DNA of 64,000 bases, taken from contig NZ_JAJNKE010000002.1 of assembly GCF_021043395.1 (NCBI RefSeq), positions 182,056-246,055 on the forward strand, written 5' to 3'. The notes beneath the pieces are model-generated. The model saw only the letters and a list, made by a program, of their open reading frames with translations. It did not search any database and was not told the origin of the DNA. Position numbers and translations under genes: made by a program. How positions within the stretch are numbered: position 1 is the stretch's first letter; every line of letters starts with the position of its first letter. This DNA is from Clostridium guangxiense (GTDB taxonomy: Bacteria; Bacillota; Clostridia; Clostridiales; Clostridiaceae). Positions 53,687 through 64,000 of the stretch are shown one piece after another.

Positions 53687-54544
53687 TTAAAGAAAAATAT
53701 TTCGGGTGTTATTTCTGAAGCCAGTTGGTGTATCTCCTGTGTATTTTTTAAAAATATGACTGAAGTACAAGGGATTATCATATCCAACCATTGCAGCAAT
53801 TTCACATACATTGTAGTTAGAATCAAGCAGCAGATTTTTAGCTTTGGATAAGCGAGCTTGAATAATGTATTGATTGGGTGTCATTTGAGTAAAATCCTTA
53901 AATATTTTTATGAAGTAGTTGTAACTTAAATTGTTCTCCAATGCGAAATTTTCGATATTGATATTCTCTTGATAGCTACTTTGAAAAAATTGTATTGAAT
54001 TGAATATTATATCGTTTTTAGCATGATGTGCTGTATTTTGTTCTGAGGTGTCACGAGACATATTTGCTACAATTTCTTGTAAGTATAATTTTGTTAAAAG
54101 CAAGTAATTGGATCGTTTTAGTTGAATTTCTTGAATTATTTTATTAAACAAGTCATCATATTTATTATTTATTGATATTGTATAAAAACCAGTATGTGAA
54201 TAACCAGAATTTTTTAATAAAGAAGCTGCATTATGTCCTGTAAAGTGAATCCAATATATTTCTGGATTTTCATGAAGTAAATAATGATAATTTTGTTCGT
54301 AATTTGGAAAATATACAATAAAGGTTCCTGCTTTTGCAGTTTGAAAGGAATTACCAAATTTGTAGTGTCCAAGTCCATTTGCAAGGTAAAGAATTTGAAA
54401 ATCACGTCGTCCACATGGTCTTATTGTTTCAAATTTGTTTTTAGTGATTAATTTTTGATGTCCTACACTATTAACAATAATATCATCACTGTCATCTTCA
54501 ATTCCTTCAAAAGTTTCTTGATAGTATCCAGTTATGTTCAGCAT
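53687..54544 (-). CDS. AraC family transcriptional regulator
   Basis: A 285-residue regulator with a cupin-type N-terminal domain (ILYLANGLGHYKFGN, AGTFIVYFPNYEQNY, YWIHFTGH) and two C-terminal helix-turn-helices (NIENFALENNLSYNYFIKIFKDFT and YNVCEIAAMVGYDNPLYFSHIFKKYTGDTPTGFR). It is divergent from lacZ, 0.6 kb away, and is the likely lactose- or galactoside-responsive activator. Repeat copy H lies between them. Confidence 0.9.
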   Translation of the reverse strand: MLNITGYYQETFEGIEDDSDDIIVNSVGHQKLITKNKFETIRPCGRRDFQILYLANGLGHYKFGNSFQTAKAGTFIVYFPNYEQNYHYLLHENPEIYWIHFTGHNAASLLKNSGYSHTGFYTISINNKYDDLFNKIIQEIQLKRSNYLLLTKLYLQEIVANMSRDTSEQNTAHHAKNDIIFNSIQFFQSSYQENINIENFALENNLSYNYFIKIFKDFTQMTPNQYIIQARLSKAKNLLLDSNYNVCEIAAMVGYDNPLYFSHIFKKYTGDTPTGFRNNTRNIFL

Positions 54545-54602
54545 AATAACACCCCCAAATTACTTTTAAATTAGAAATTACAATGTTCAAATGTACCCAG
54601 TT

Positions 54603-54839
54603 AAACTGGAATTTAACTCAGAGTACAAAGTACAGAGGACAGAGTACAGTGAAGGATGATTTTTCTCCGCTGTCGCTACAAAAAATCTTAAACTTAATGC
54701 ACGCAAAGCGCTTAAAATATAGTGCTCAGCGTAGCTGACACTATTAAGTTCTAAGATTTACCTGAGAGAAACGAAAGGTAAATCCACCTTCACTGTACTC
54801 TGTACTTTGTACTCTGTGCTCTGAATCAACTTCCAGTTT
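54603..54839. repeat. Heptamer-arm inverted repeat, copy H (near-identical to E, inverted)
   Basis: Termini AAACTGGAATTTAACTCAGAG and CTGAATCAACTTCCAGTTT are inverted; heptamers, arms and core are those of copy E read in the other orientation, with about two mismatches in 237 bp. It is immediately upstream of the lacZ leader. Confidence 0.85.
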
Positions 54840-58174
<3,335 letters not shown>

Positions 58175-58228
58175 TATAGATAGACAACTTGAAAGGTTAA
58201 AATGACTAATGCCAAATTAATGCTGCTA

Positions 58229-58337
58229 AATTGAAATTTGAAGCAGTTCACAATTCACAGTGAAGGATGATTTACCTTGAAAAATCATTCTTCACTGTGA
58301 ACTGTGCATTGTGCACTAAGTTAAATTCTAATTTGTC
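58229..58337. repeat. Heptamer-arm inverted repeat, copy I (short)
   Basis: Left AGCAGTTCACAATTCACAG then TGAAGGATGATTTACC, right AATCATTCTTCACTGTGAAC then TGTGCATTGTGCAC. The right flank AATTTGTCAGGATAAAT is also the right flank of copies E and H. It lies 3' of lacZ. Confidence 0.7.
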
Positions 58338-58495
58338 AGGATAAATCTGGAACTTATAAATTTCAATAGTTGAAGCGGTATATCTATTGAATGACGAACT
58401 ATTAATAAATAAAATGGAAAAATACTCTTATAGTATAATAAAAATATTACATTTAGATATATAAAACAATTGAGATTTTAGTATTTATTTAAAAT

Positions 58496-58529
58496 AAATA
58501 AGCAGCTGCATTAATGCAATAGCTTATTT
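58496..58529 (-). terminator. Terminator of the membrane-protein gene
   Basis: AAATAAGC and GCTTATTT, with the inner TGCATTAATGCA palindrome, form a hairpin at the 3' end of the gene ending at 58524, followed on the minus strand by TATTTATTTT. Confidence 0.65.
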
Positions 58530-59171
58530 ACTCAAGAGTGCTTTCATAATTTTAAGGGCTTTACTTTTTTTTTCTGATGTAGCCATTACTACAATAAGGC
58601 TATCATTGCTTTTAGAACCAAGCTCACTTGAAAGTTTAGAGCTTTTCGTATATATTCCATAAGTACCTAAATGACCAGACGAATTGGTTTTAGTTAAAAA
58701 TTTATAATTTGATTTTTTTAAGGAAGAAAATCCTTTCAGTGTTTCTAAGTTTAAAAACATACCAGAAGAAAAGTTTTGTTCAAAAAATTTGGGGTCTACA
58801 ATAGACATGTCTATATCTTTTGCAGTGATTTTTGTGGCTAATACTTGAAACGTCTGAGGGTTTGAGGCAAGAGAAGCTTTATCAGTAAATACTGAATTTA
58901 ATGTAATGATTTTTTTCTTGTCATTATTTAATATAACTTTATTAATGTTATTTTTTACGGTGGCTAAATTATCTTGACCTATGTAATCACCAACATAAGT
59001 TATATTATAATATTCTTCTTGCTTTGTGGCCATAGAATATATAAGAGACACTATTATAGCAATTAATATTAATAAGGCTAGGATATGTAATTTATAGTAG
59101 TCCCAGATATAAGATCTTTTTTCTTTAAAAGACATGTTTTTTATTATTTTGGCGACTTCCGGATTTTTCAT
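58524..59171 (-). CDS. Membrane protein of unknown function
   Basis: A 215-residue protein with a cytoplasmic start (about 30 residues), one membrane helix (about residues 31-50) and a mixed alpha/beta outer domain. The N-terminal MSFKEKRSYIWDYYKLHI leading into the helix recurs in many clostridial proteins of unknown role. No catalytic motif is visible. It is divergent from a LacI regulator, and a perfect 18-bp palindrome lies between the two. It could be a sugar-linked envelope protein, but nothing shows this. Confidence 0.7.
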   Translation of the reverse strand: MKNPEVAKIIKNMSFKEKRSYIWDYYKLHILALLILIAIIVSLIYSMATKQEEYYNITYVGDYIGQDNLATVKNNINKVILNNDKKKIITLNSVFTDKASLASNPQTFQVLATKITAKDIDMSIVDPKFFEQNFSSGMFLNLETLKGFSSLKKSNYKFLTKTNSSGHLGTYGIYTKSSKLSSELGSKSNDSLIVVMATSEKKSKALKIMKALLSK

Positions 59172-59244
59172 AAATTAAATCACTTCCTAAGTTAAATGTT
59201 TACATCCGTAATATAATATTTAATAATATCATAAATAAAAGGTT

Positions 59245-59262
59245 TAAACAAATATTTGTTTA
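59245..59262. promoter_or_regulatory. Perfect 18-bp palindrome between divergent genes
   Basis: TAAACAAATATTTGTTTA is its own reverse complement and lies midway between the membrane-protein and LacI genes. It is not a LacI-type (central CG) site, so it may bind another regulator or form a cruciform. Confidence 0.55.
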
Positions 59263-59318
59263 CTTAAATTATAATGGTTATAGATATTATTTAATATATA
59301 TGATATAATAAAATTACA

Positions 59319-59332
59319 TTAAACGTTTACTG
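59319..59332. promoter_or_regulatory. LacI-type operator upstream of the regulator gene
   Basis: TAAACGTTTA (59320-59329), a palindrome with the central CG typical of LacI family sites, lies 10 bp after a TATAAT (59304-59309) and just before the ribosome site. This suggests autoregulation. Confidence 0.7.
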
Positions 59333-59348
59333 AAAAGAAGGTATTATT

Positions 59349-60368
59349 GTGGAAAATGAAAATGTTAAAAGACCTACAATTAAAGATGTAGCAAAAATAG
59401 CAGGTGTATCTGTAGCTACAGTTTCAAGAATAATTAATGGATTAGATGGTTATTCTGAAGAAACACGTTTAAATGTTATGAAGACTGTTAATGAATTAGG
59501 GTATAGAAGAAATGCTGTTGCTGCTCATTTAAAAATAAAAGAAACCCATGCTATAGGTGTACTTATGCCTAGAATCGATACTGGGTTTTATACGGAAATA
59601 CTTAATGGAATAGAGGATGCTGCCCATAAAAATAATTATAGTGTAATAATTTGTAATACTGGAAATTCTGGTATTAGAACAATGGAGTATTTAAATGTTT
59701 TATGTGAACGTCAAGTGGATGGAATAATTGTATGCAGCATGTCACCAACAGAAGATTTTGATAAAGAAATTCTAGAAACACGCATACCAAGTATTCTTGT
59801 TTCAACATTATCTTATAGATGCGCTCTGCCATATGTGAGAGTTGATGATTATCAAGCTTCTTATGCAGCTGCATCATACTTAATTAAAAATGGGCATAAA
59901 AAAGTGGCAATGTTGTCAGGTCCTTTAAGTGATCCTATTGCAGGAATTCAAAGAATTAATGGATATAAACAAGCTCTTATTGATAATCAACTTGATATAA
60001 ATGAAAATATTATTAAATACTCTAAGTTTAATTTTGAAGCTGGCAAGTTAGCTATGAGAGAACTTTTAGAGGAACACGATAAATTTACTGCAATATTTGC
60101 TGCTTGTGATACCTTAGCTGTGGCGGCATTGTCTGTAGCTTATGAAAATGGAATTAGTATTCCAGATGATATATCTGTTATTGGATATGATAATACTAAA
60201 GAAGCATCTATGTGCATACCACCGTTAACGACTTTAGCACAGCCATTGTCTGAGATGGGAAAAAAGGCTTTTAATATGATAATAAAAAAAATAAGTACTA
60301 AAAGTGAAGTTGAGAGCATAATTATGCCGTATAAAATTATAGAAAGATCTACGGTAAAAAACATATAG
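59349..60368 (+). CDS. LacI family transcriptional regulator
   Basis: A 339-residue regulator: N-terminal helix-turn-helix (PTIKDVAKIAGVSVATVSRIINGLDGYSEETR) with hinge helix, and a periplasmic-binding-like sugar domain (IGVLMPRIDTGFYTEILNGIEDAA; late DISVIGYDNTKEASMCIPPLTTL). Start GTG 59349 behind GAAGGTA. It precedes an oligo-1,6-glucosidase by 105 bp, with operators before each, so it is likely the malto- or isomalto-oligosaccharide repressor. Confidence 0.93.
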   Translation: MENENVKRPTIKDVAKIAGVSVATVSRIINGLDGYSEETRLNVMKTVNELGYRRNAVAAHLKIKETHAIGVLMPRIDTGFYTEILNGIEDAAHKNNYSVIICNTGNSGIRTMEYLNVLCERQVDGIIVCSMSPTEDFDKEILETRIPSILVSTLSYRCALPYVRVDDYQASYAAASYLIKNGHKKVAMLSGPLSDPIAGIQRINGYKQALIDNQLDINENIIKYSKFNFEAGKLAMRELLEEHDKFTAIFAACDTLAVAALSVAYENGISIPDDISVIGYDNTKEASMCIPPLTTLAQPLSEMGKKAFNMIIKKISTKSEVESIIMPYKIIERSTVKNI

Positions 60369-60387
60369 TAGATATTTTTTGCAAATT

Positions 60388-60402
60388 ACGTAAACGATTA
60401 AC
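60388..60402. promoter_or_regulatory. LacI-type operator upstream of the glucosidase gene
   Basis: ACGTAAACGATTAACC has the same central form (GTAAACGATTAA compared with TTAAACGTTTAC at 59319) and precedes the glucosidase start by about 75 bp. A CcpA cre site is an alternative reading. Confidence 0.6.
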
Positions 60403-60473
60403 CAAATTTAAAAAATTTTTTATAAAGATAGACTATATAAAGGGTTAATAAAATATTAAAAGGAGTTGATATT

Positions 60474-62150
60474 GTGGATAAAAATTGGTGGAAGAAAAGT
60501 GTGGTTTATCAAATTTATCCAAGAAGTTTTAAAGACAGCAATGGTGATGGCATTGGAGATATAAAGGGTATAATTGAGGGATTAGATTATCTTCAAAAGC
60601 TTGGAATTAACGTATTATGGTTATCGCCAATTTACAAATCACCTAATGATGATAATGGATATGATATAAGTGATTATAGGGATGTAATGGATGAATTTGG
60701 AACAATGAGAGATTTCGATACTTTGCTCGAAGAGGCACATAAAAGAAAAATAAAAATCATAATGGATTTAGTTGTAAACCATACATCCGATGAGCATGAG
60801 TGGTTTAAAGAAAGCAAGAAATCCAAATATAATAAATATAGAGATTATTATATTTGGAGAAGTGGCAAAAATGGTGAGCCGCCTAATGATTGGATTTCAT
60901 TTTTTAGCGGATCTGCTTGGGAATATGACAAGACAACAGAAATGTATTATCTCCACTTATTTTCTAAAAAGCAAGCTGATTTAAATTGGGAAAATTCTGA
61001 AGTTAGAAAAGAAGTTTTTGATATGATGAAATGGTGGCTTGATAAGGGAATAGATGGCTTTAGAATGGATGTTATAAGTCTAATAGCAAAGGATATTGAA
61101 ATCACTAGAGAGCAAGATTCTAAAGTAACTATGTCAATTATACCTAAAATAAATGAGGAAAGAGTCCATGAATATTTAAAGGAAATGAATAGTGAAGTTT
61201 TAAGCAAATATGACATTATGACAGTTGGGGAAACACCAGGAGTAGATCCAGAGAAAGCTTTAAAATTTGTTGGAGAAAGTAGAAATGAACTCAATATGGT
61301 ATTTCAATTTGAGCATGTAGGAGTAGGAGATGGACCAGATGGAAAATGGGGGAAAAGTGAATTTAATTTAAAAGAATTTAAAGATATAATGTCAAAATGG
61401 CAAGATGCGCTTGAAAATGGCGGATGGAACAGCTTATATCTAAGTAATCATGATCAACCAAGGTCCGTTTCAAGATTTGGTAATGATACAGAATATAGAG
61501 AAGAATCAGCGAAGATGTTAGCTACATGCATTCATATGATGAAGGGAACACCTTATGTTTATCAAGGGGAAGAGCTTGGTATGACAAATGTTAAGTTCGA
61601 AAGCCTGGATGATTACAGGGATATAGAAACCTTTAATGCATATAAAGATTATGTTGGAAGTGGTAAAAAAACAAAAGAAGAGATGATGGAGGCGATTTAT
61701 AAAAGAGGAAGAGATAATGCTAGAACGCCATTTCAATGGGATGATTCTGGGAATGCAGGCTTTACTAGTGGAACACCTTGGATAAAAGTTAATCCAAATT
61801 ACAAATATATAAATGCAAAAGCTCAAGTAGACGATGAAAATTCTGTGTTTAATTATTATAGAAAACTTATAAGCTTAAGAAAGCAATATGAAATCATAGT
61901 TAATGGAAAATACGAGCTTATTCTTGATGATGATGAAAATATATATGCATACTTAAGAAAGTTAAAAAATGAAATCTTGCTTGTAATGTGTAATTTTAGT
62001 GATAAAAATTCAGAGTTTAATCTACCGGCTGATATAAAGTACGGCAAAAAAGAAAAAATTATTTCTAATTATAATGTTGATTATGATGAAATTGAGAAAG
62101 TTGTTTTAAAACCATATGAAGCTAGAGTGTATTTGTTAAGTAATAAGTAA
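60474..62150 (+). CDS. Oligo-1,6-glucosidase, GH13
   Basis: A 558-residue cytoplasmic enzyme of the MalL/oligo-1,6-glucosidase length. N-terminal KSVVYQIYPRSFKDSNGDGIGD starts the barrel. Catalytic residues are the Asp of GFRMDVI, the Glu of TVGETPG and the Asp of SNHDQPRSVSRFG. The Val after the nucleophile (MDV) is the feature known to favour alpha-1,6 over alpha-1,4 cleavage. GTG 60474 follows AGGAG. It should split isomaltose, panose and related products of the extracellular amylase. It is under the LacI regulator by context. Confidence 0.92.
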   Translation: MDKNWWKKSVVYQIYPRSFKDSNGDGIGDIKGIIEGLDYLQKLGINVLWLSPIYKSPNDDNGYDISDYRDVMDEFGTMRDFDTLLEEAHKRKIKIIMDLVVNHTSDEHEWFKESKKSKYNKYRDYYIWRSGKNGEPPNDWISFFSGSAWEYDKTTEMYYLHLFSKKQADLNWENSEVRKEVFDMMKWWLDKGIDGFRMDVISLIAKDIEITREQDSKVTMSIIPKINEERVHEYLKEMNSEVLSKYDIMTVGETPGVDPEKALKFVGESRNELNMVFQFEHVGVGDGPDGKWGKSEFNLKEFKDIMSKWQDALENGGWNSLYLSNHDQPRSVSRFGNDTEYREESAKMLATCIHMMKGTPYVYQGEELGMTNVKFESLDDYRDIETFNAYKDYVGSGKKTKEEMMEAIYKRGRDNARTPFQWDDSGNAGFTSGTPWIKVNPNYKYINAKAQVDDENSVFNYYRKLISLRKQYEIIVNGKYELILDDDENIYAYLRKLKNEILLVMCNFSDKNSEFNLPADIKYGKKEKIISNYNVDYDEIEKVVLKPYEARVYLLSNK

Positions 62151-62390
62151 ATTGATTTTTAAATAGAGTAAAGAGTGAAAATTAAAATGAATGATTGTGG
62201 GCTGTCGCGCTAAATATAAAAAATTGCGAACTAATTAAAATGAAGGGTTTTACGATGTTTGATACGTAAAAGGTGAACTTTTCTACTTCCGGTAAAAAAT
62301 TAATGTAAATATAAGAAGGATAATGGGCTTTGCCAATTATCCTTCTTATGTATTTTCCTCCTTTTTACTATTATAATTACTTAGTAATTT
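62151..62390. other. Gap between convergent glycosidase genes with repeat remnants
   Basis: It contains a degenerate piece of the heptamer family (AAATAGAGTAAAGAGTGAA at about 62161, and ATTGCGAACTAAT near 62222) and the GGATAATGGGC hairpin described separately. No gene seen. Confidence 0.5.
62312..62349. terminator. GGATAATGGGC hairpin, copy 4, forming a terminator-like stem
   Basis: AAGAAGGATAAT and ATTATCCTTCTT are perfect 12-bp arms around GGGCTTTGCCA. It is the dispersed repeat unit with the 3' side turned into a full complement; it lies between convergent genes. Confidence 0.7.
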
Positions 62391-64000
62391 TTATCTTAAG
62401 TGCCTTTTTCTTTTATAAATAAACAAGAATACTGTGCCGCTTAGAGTAATTATAAGTCCAATTTCGATTAGCAGTATTGTATCTAAGGGTGAGCCTGTTT
62501 GAGGAAGAACTGCTAATGTATTTTTGGAAGTATTTGTAGAAGCAGGTGCTGCAGTATTTGAGTTATTTCCAGAAGTAGCATTATTTCCGCCAGAATTTGA
62601 ATTATTTCCACCAGGATTAGTATTTCCGCCAGGATTGTTGCTTGGTGATGTAGTCTTAACAGGAACAACGTAATTTGTATTATAGATATCCTTTAAATTT
62701 GACAAGTTAAGTCCAGTTAAATTGTAATTAGATAAAAGAATTATGCCAGATTGTGCAGGAATATCTACAGTAACCTTGCCATTAACTACAGTATAATGCT
62801 CTGCAGGATTAAGGGCATTTATGAGTCTTATTCCATCTGGAAGCGTAGGTACGTCTAGCGTAATTGAAGATATTTTGTCAGTTCGTCTGTTTACAGCTAT
62901 AACTGCATGATCATTTAGAGCATCACGAGTATACGCTAAAACGTCATCCTTATAATCTGAAGGAACGCTTATAGGTGTTATATCTCCTGTTCTTAATACA
63001 GCATTGCTTTTTCTTATAGCAATTAAAGTTGAATACCACTCAACTAGATCTTGATTTCCTTTACCCCATATCATTCCACGGCGATTGTCAGGGTCATCTG
63101 CACCAGCAATTCCAGCTTCATCTCCGTAGTAAATACATGGTGTACCTGGATATGTCATTTGTATAAGAGGTATCATTTTCATCTTTGCAAAAGCTTCTGC
63201 TGAAGGCTGATCAGCAATAGCTTTTGTGCTCTTTGTAGCTCCATCAAAAGCTGATATTATTCTTTGAGTATCATGGGAATCTACAAGATTAAGCATAGCT
63301 TCAAAAGCTTCTTTAGGATATTGTTCTCTCATAGTTTCAAGTTCGTTCATAGCCTCTACAGCACTGTATTTGGTTGTGTTATCATCTGTAGTACCTTTGA
63401 CAAAGTTCATTACAGGACTTCTAAATCTGTAGTTCATTACTGAATCATACATATCTCCAAGTAGGTATTTTGATGCGTCAGTCCAAATTTCACCTATGAT
63501 GACATTGTCGCCTTCACCTTTAACGGCTTGTCTAAAGTGTCTCCAGGTTTCATCAGAAACTTCATTAGCAACATCAAGTCTCCAACCATCGGAACCTTGT
63601 TTTAACCAGTAGGTTGAATTGGCATCAGGTCCATCAATAATTTCGTTAGCCCAAGTGGTAACATTGTATTCCGAACCATTTAAAGCTTGAATTACAGGCA
63701 TTGAGTCATAACCGTCCCAACCTTCATAATCATAGTGTTCAGGGTCTCCAGCAGCAGCTGCAACTTTTTTATTACTTATTTTAAACCAATCTTTATAGTG
63801 AAAATCTGTTATTCCTTGAGAAGTTAGATCTTTAGTTACCTTTTTTTCTGCATCACTTTGACTTAATCCGTTTAAGTTCATTAAATCATAAACTCTAGAC
63901 CAATATTGATATGCACCTATAGGTTTTCCCTTAGCCATATATTTACCATATCTATCAAAATAAACAGAGTCATCTGATACATGGTTAAATACACCATCGA
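62391..64000 (-). CDS. Cell-wall-anchored alpha-amylase family protein, GH13 (5' end beyond window)
   Basis: The visible 536 residues begin at the GH13 region I (DGVFNHVS). The nucleophile Asp is in WRLDVANEV, the acid Glu in IIGEIWTDA, and the third Asp in LVDSHDTQRI; these and YYGDEAGIAGADDPDNRR resemble the neopullulanase/amylopullulanase subgroup. The C-terminus has an Asn/Gly/Ser linker, then the sortase signal LPQTG, a membrane helix and the basic RKRHLR. The protein is therefore exported and wall-linked and degrades starch or pullulan outside the cell. The gene runs off the right edge; an internal ATG at 63938 is not the real start. Confidence 0.93.
   Translation of the reverse strand, partial: DGVFNHVSDDSVYFDRYGKYMAKGKPIGAYQYWSRVYDLMNLNGLSQSDAEKKVTKDLTSQGITDFHYKDWFKISNKKVAAAAGDPEHYDYEGWDGYDSMPVIQALNGSEYNVTTWANEIIDGPDANSTYWLKQGSDGWRLDVANEVSDETWRHFRQAVKGEGDNVIIGEIWTDASKYLLGDMYDSVMNYRFRSPVMNFVKGTTDDNTTKYSAVEAMNELETMREQYPKEAFEAMLNLVDSHDTQRIISAFDGATKSTKAIADQPSAEAFAKMKMIPLIQMTYPGTPCIYYGDEAGIAGADDPDNRRGMIWGKGNQDLVEWYSTLIAIRKSNAVLRTGDITPISVPSDYKDDVLAYTRDALNDHAVIAVNRRTDKISSITLDVPTLPDGIRLINALNPAEHYTVVNGKVTVDIPAQSGIILLSNYNLTGLNLSNLKDIYNTNYVVPVKTTSPSNNPGGNTNPGGNNSNSGGNNATSGNNSNTAAPASTNTSKNTLAVLPQTGSPLDTILLIEIGLIITLSGTVFLFIYKRKRHLR

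Overview
The window is strongly AT-rich, uses many TTG and GTG starts behind strong AGGAGG-type ribosome sites, and carries families typical of Clostridium sensu stricto: BioY/BioB under a BirA box, a TPP-riboswitch thiC, a UviA/BhlA-type sigma-holin pair, PdaA, DltABCD and LPXTG amylase. I read it as chromosome of a saccharolytic, spore-forming Clostridium, perhaps near C. acetobutylicum; the species is inference. There are no rRNA or tRNA genes, no transposase and no CRISPR array.

Layout. 1-2 kb: a secreted PcsB-like/3D-domain cell-wall protein cut by the left edge, and a cysteine-rich protein. 2.1-6.7 kb: an ABC-2 exporter with its own two-component system. 6.7-10.2 kb: hydrolase, TetR regulator and a second ABC-2 exporter behind a promoter with two identical operators. 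10.3-13.7 kb: LacX-like epimerase, HisC, a histidine phosphatase and a lipoprotein. 14.2-17.5 kb: an EAL phosphodiesterase facing a GGDEF cyclase (c-di-GMP turnover). 17.7-22.3 kb: CDP-alcohol phosphatidyltransferase, cold-shock protein, metallophosphoesterase and the bioY-bioB operon. 22.4-27.4 kb: a third ABC-2 exporter with an SGNH hydrolase, a MATE pump and a flavodoxin. 27.8-28.6 kb: a UviA-like sigma factor with a UviB/BhlA-like holin. 28.7-30.8 kb: glycosyltransferase and flippase-like protein. 31.1-35.3 kb: the dlt operon, including a tiny dltX at its 3' end that overlaps dltD. 35.5-37 kb: TPP riboswitch and thiC. 37.5-42.4 kb: nuclease-like protein, ANT(6)-type nucleotidyltransferase, ABC-F protein and AraC regulator. 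42.7-49 kb: alpha-galactosidase, SpoU methyltransferase, zinc-ribbon protein, DEAD-box helicase and PdaA. 49.3-51.3 kb: ECF sigma factor with a DUF4179 anti-sigma-like partner. 51.9-58.2 kb: second ABC-F protein, AraC regulator and LacZ. 58.5-64 kb: membrane protein, LacI regulator, oligo-1,6-glucosidase and a wall-anchored alpha-amylase cut by the right edge.

How it works together. Carbohydrate use dominates the right third: extracellular amylase, cytoplasmic glucosidase under LacI control, and alpha- and beta-galactosidases each divergent from an AraC regulator; no sugar transporter is present. Envelope defence and remodelling recur (dlt, three ABC-2 exporters, MATE, two ABC-F, ANT(6), PdaA, 3D protein).

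The least explained feature is intergenic. At least nine long inverted-repeat elements share an architecture of heptamer-repeat arms, with unrelated or related cores, and some share an outer GCGAACCA terminus. Two copies (39401-39637 and 54603-54839) are almost identical, inverted and 15 kb apart. A second, smaller hairpin family (GGATAATGGGC...) is dispersed, once as a 62-bp tandem repeat and once nested inside the first family. Two leaders (cold-shock gene, zinc-ribbon gene) have long perfect helices reaching or covering the Shine-Dalgarno site.
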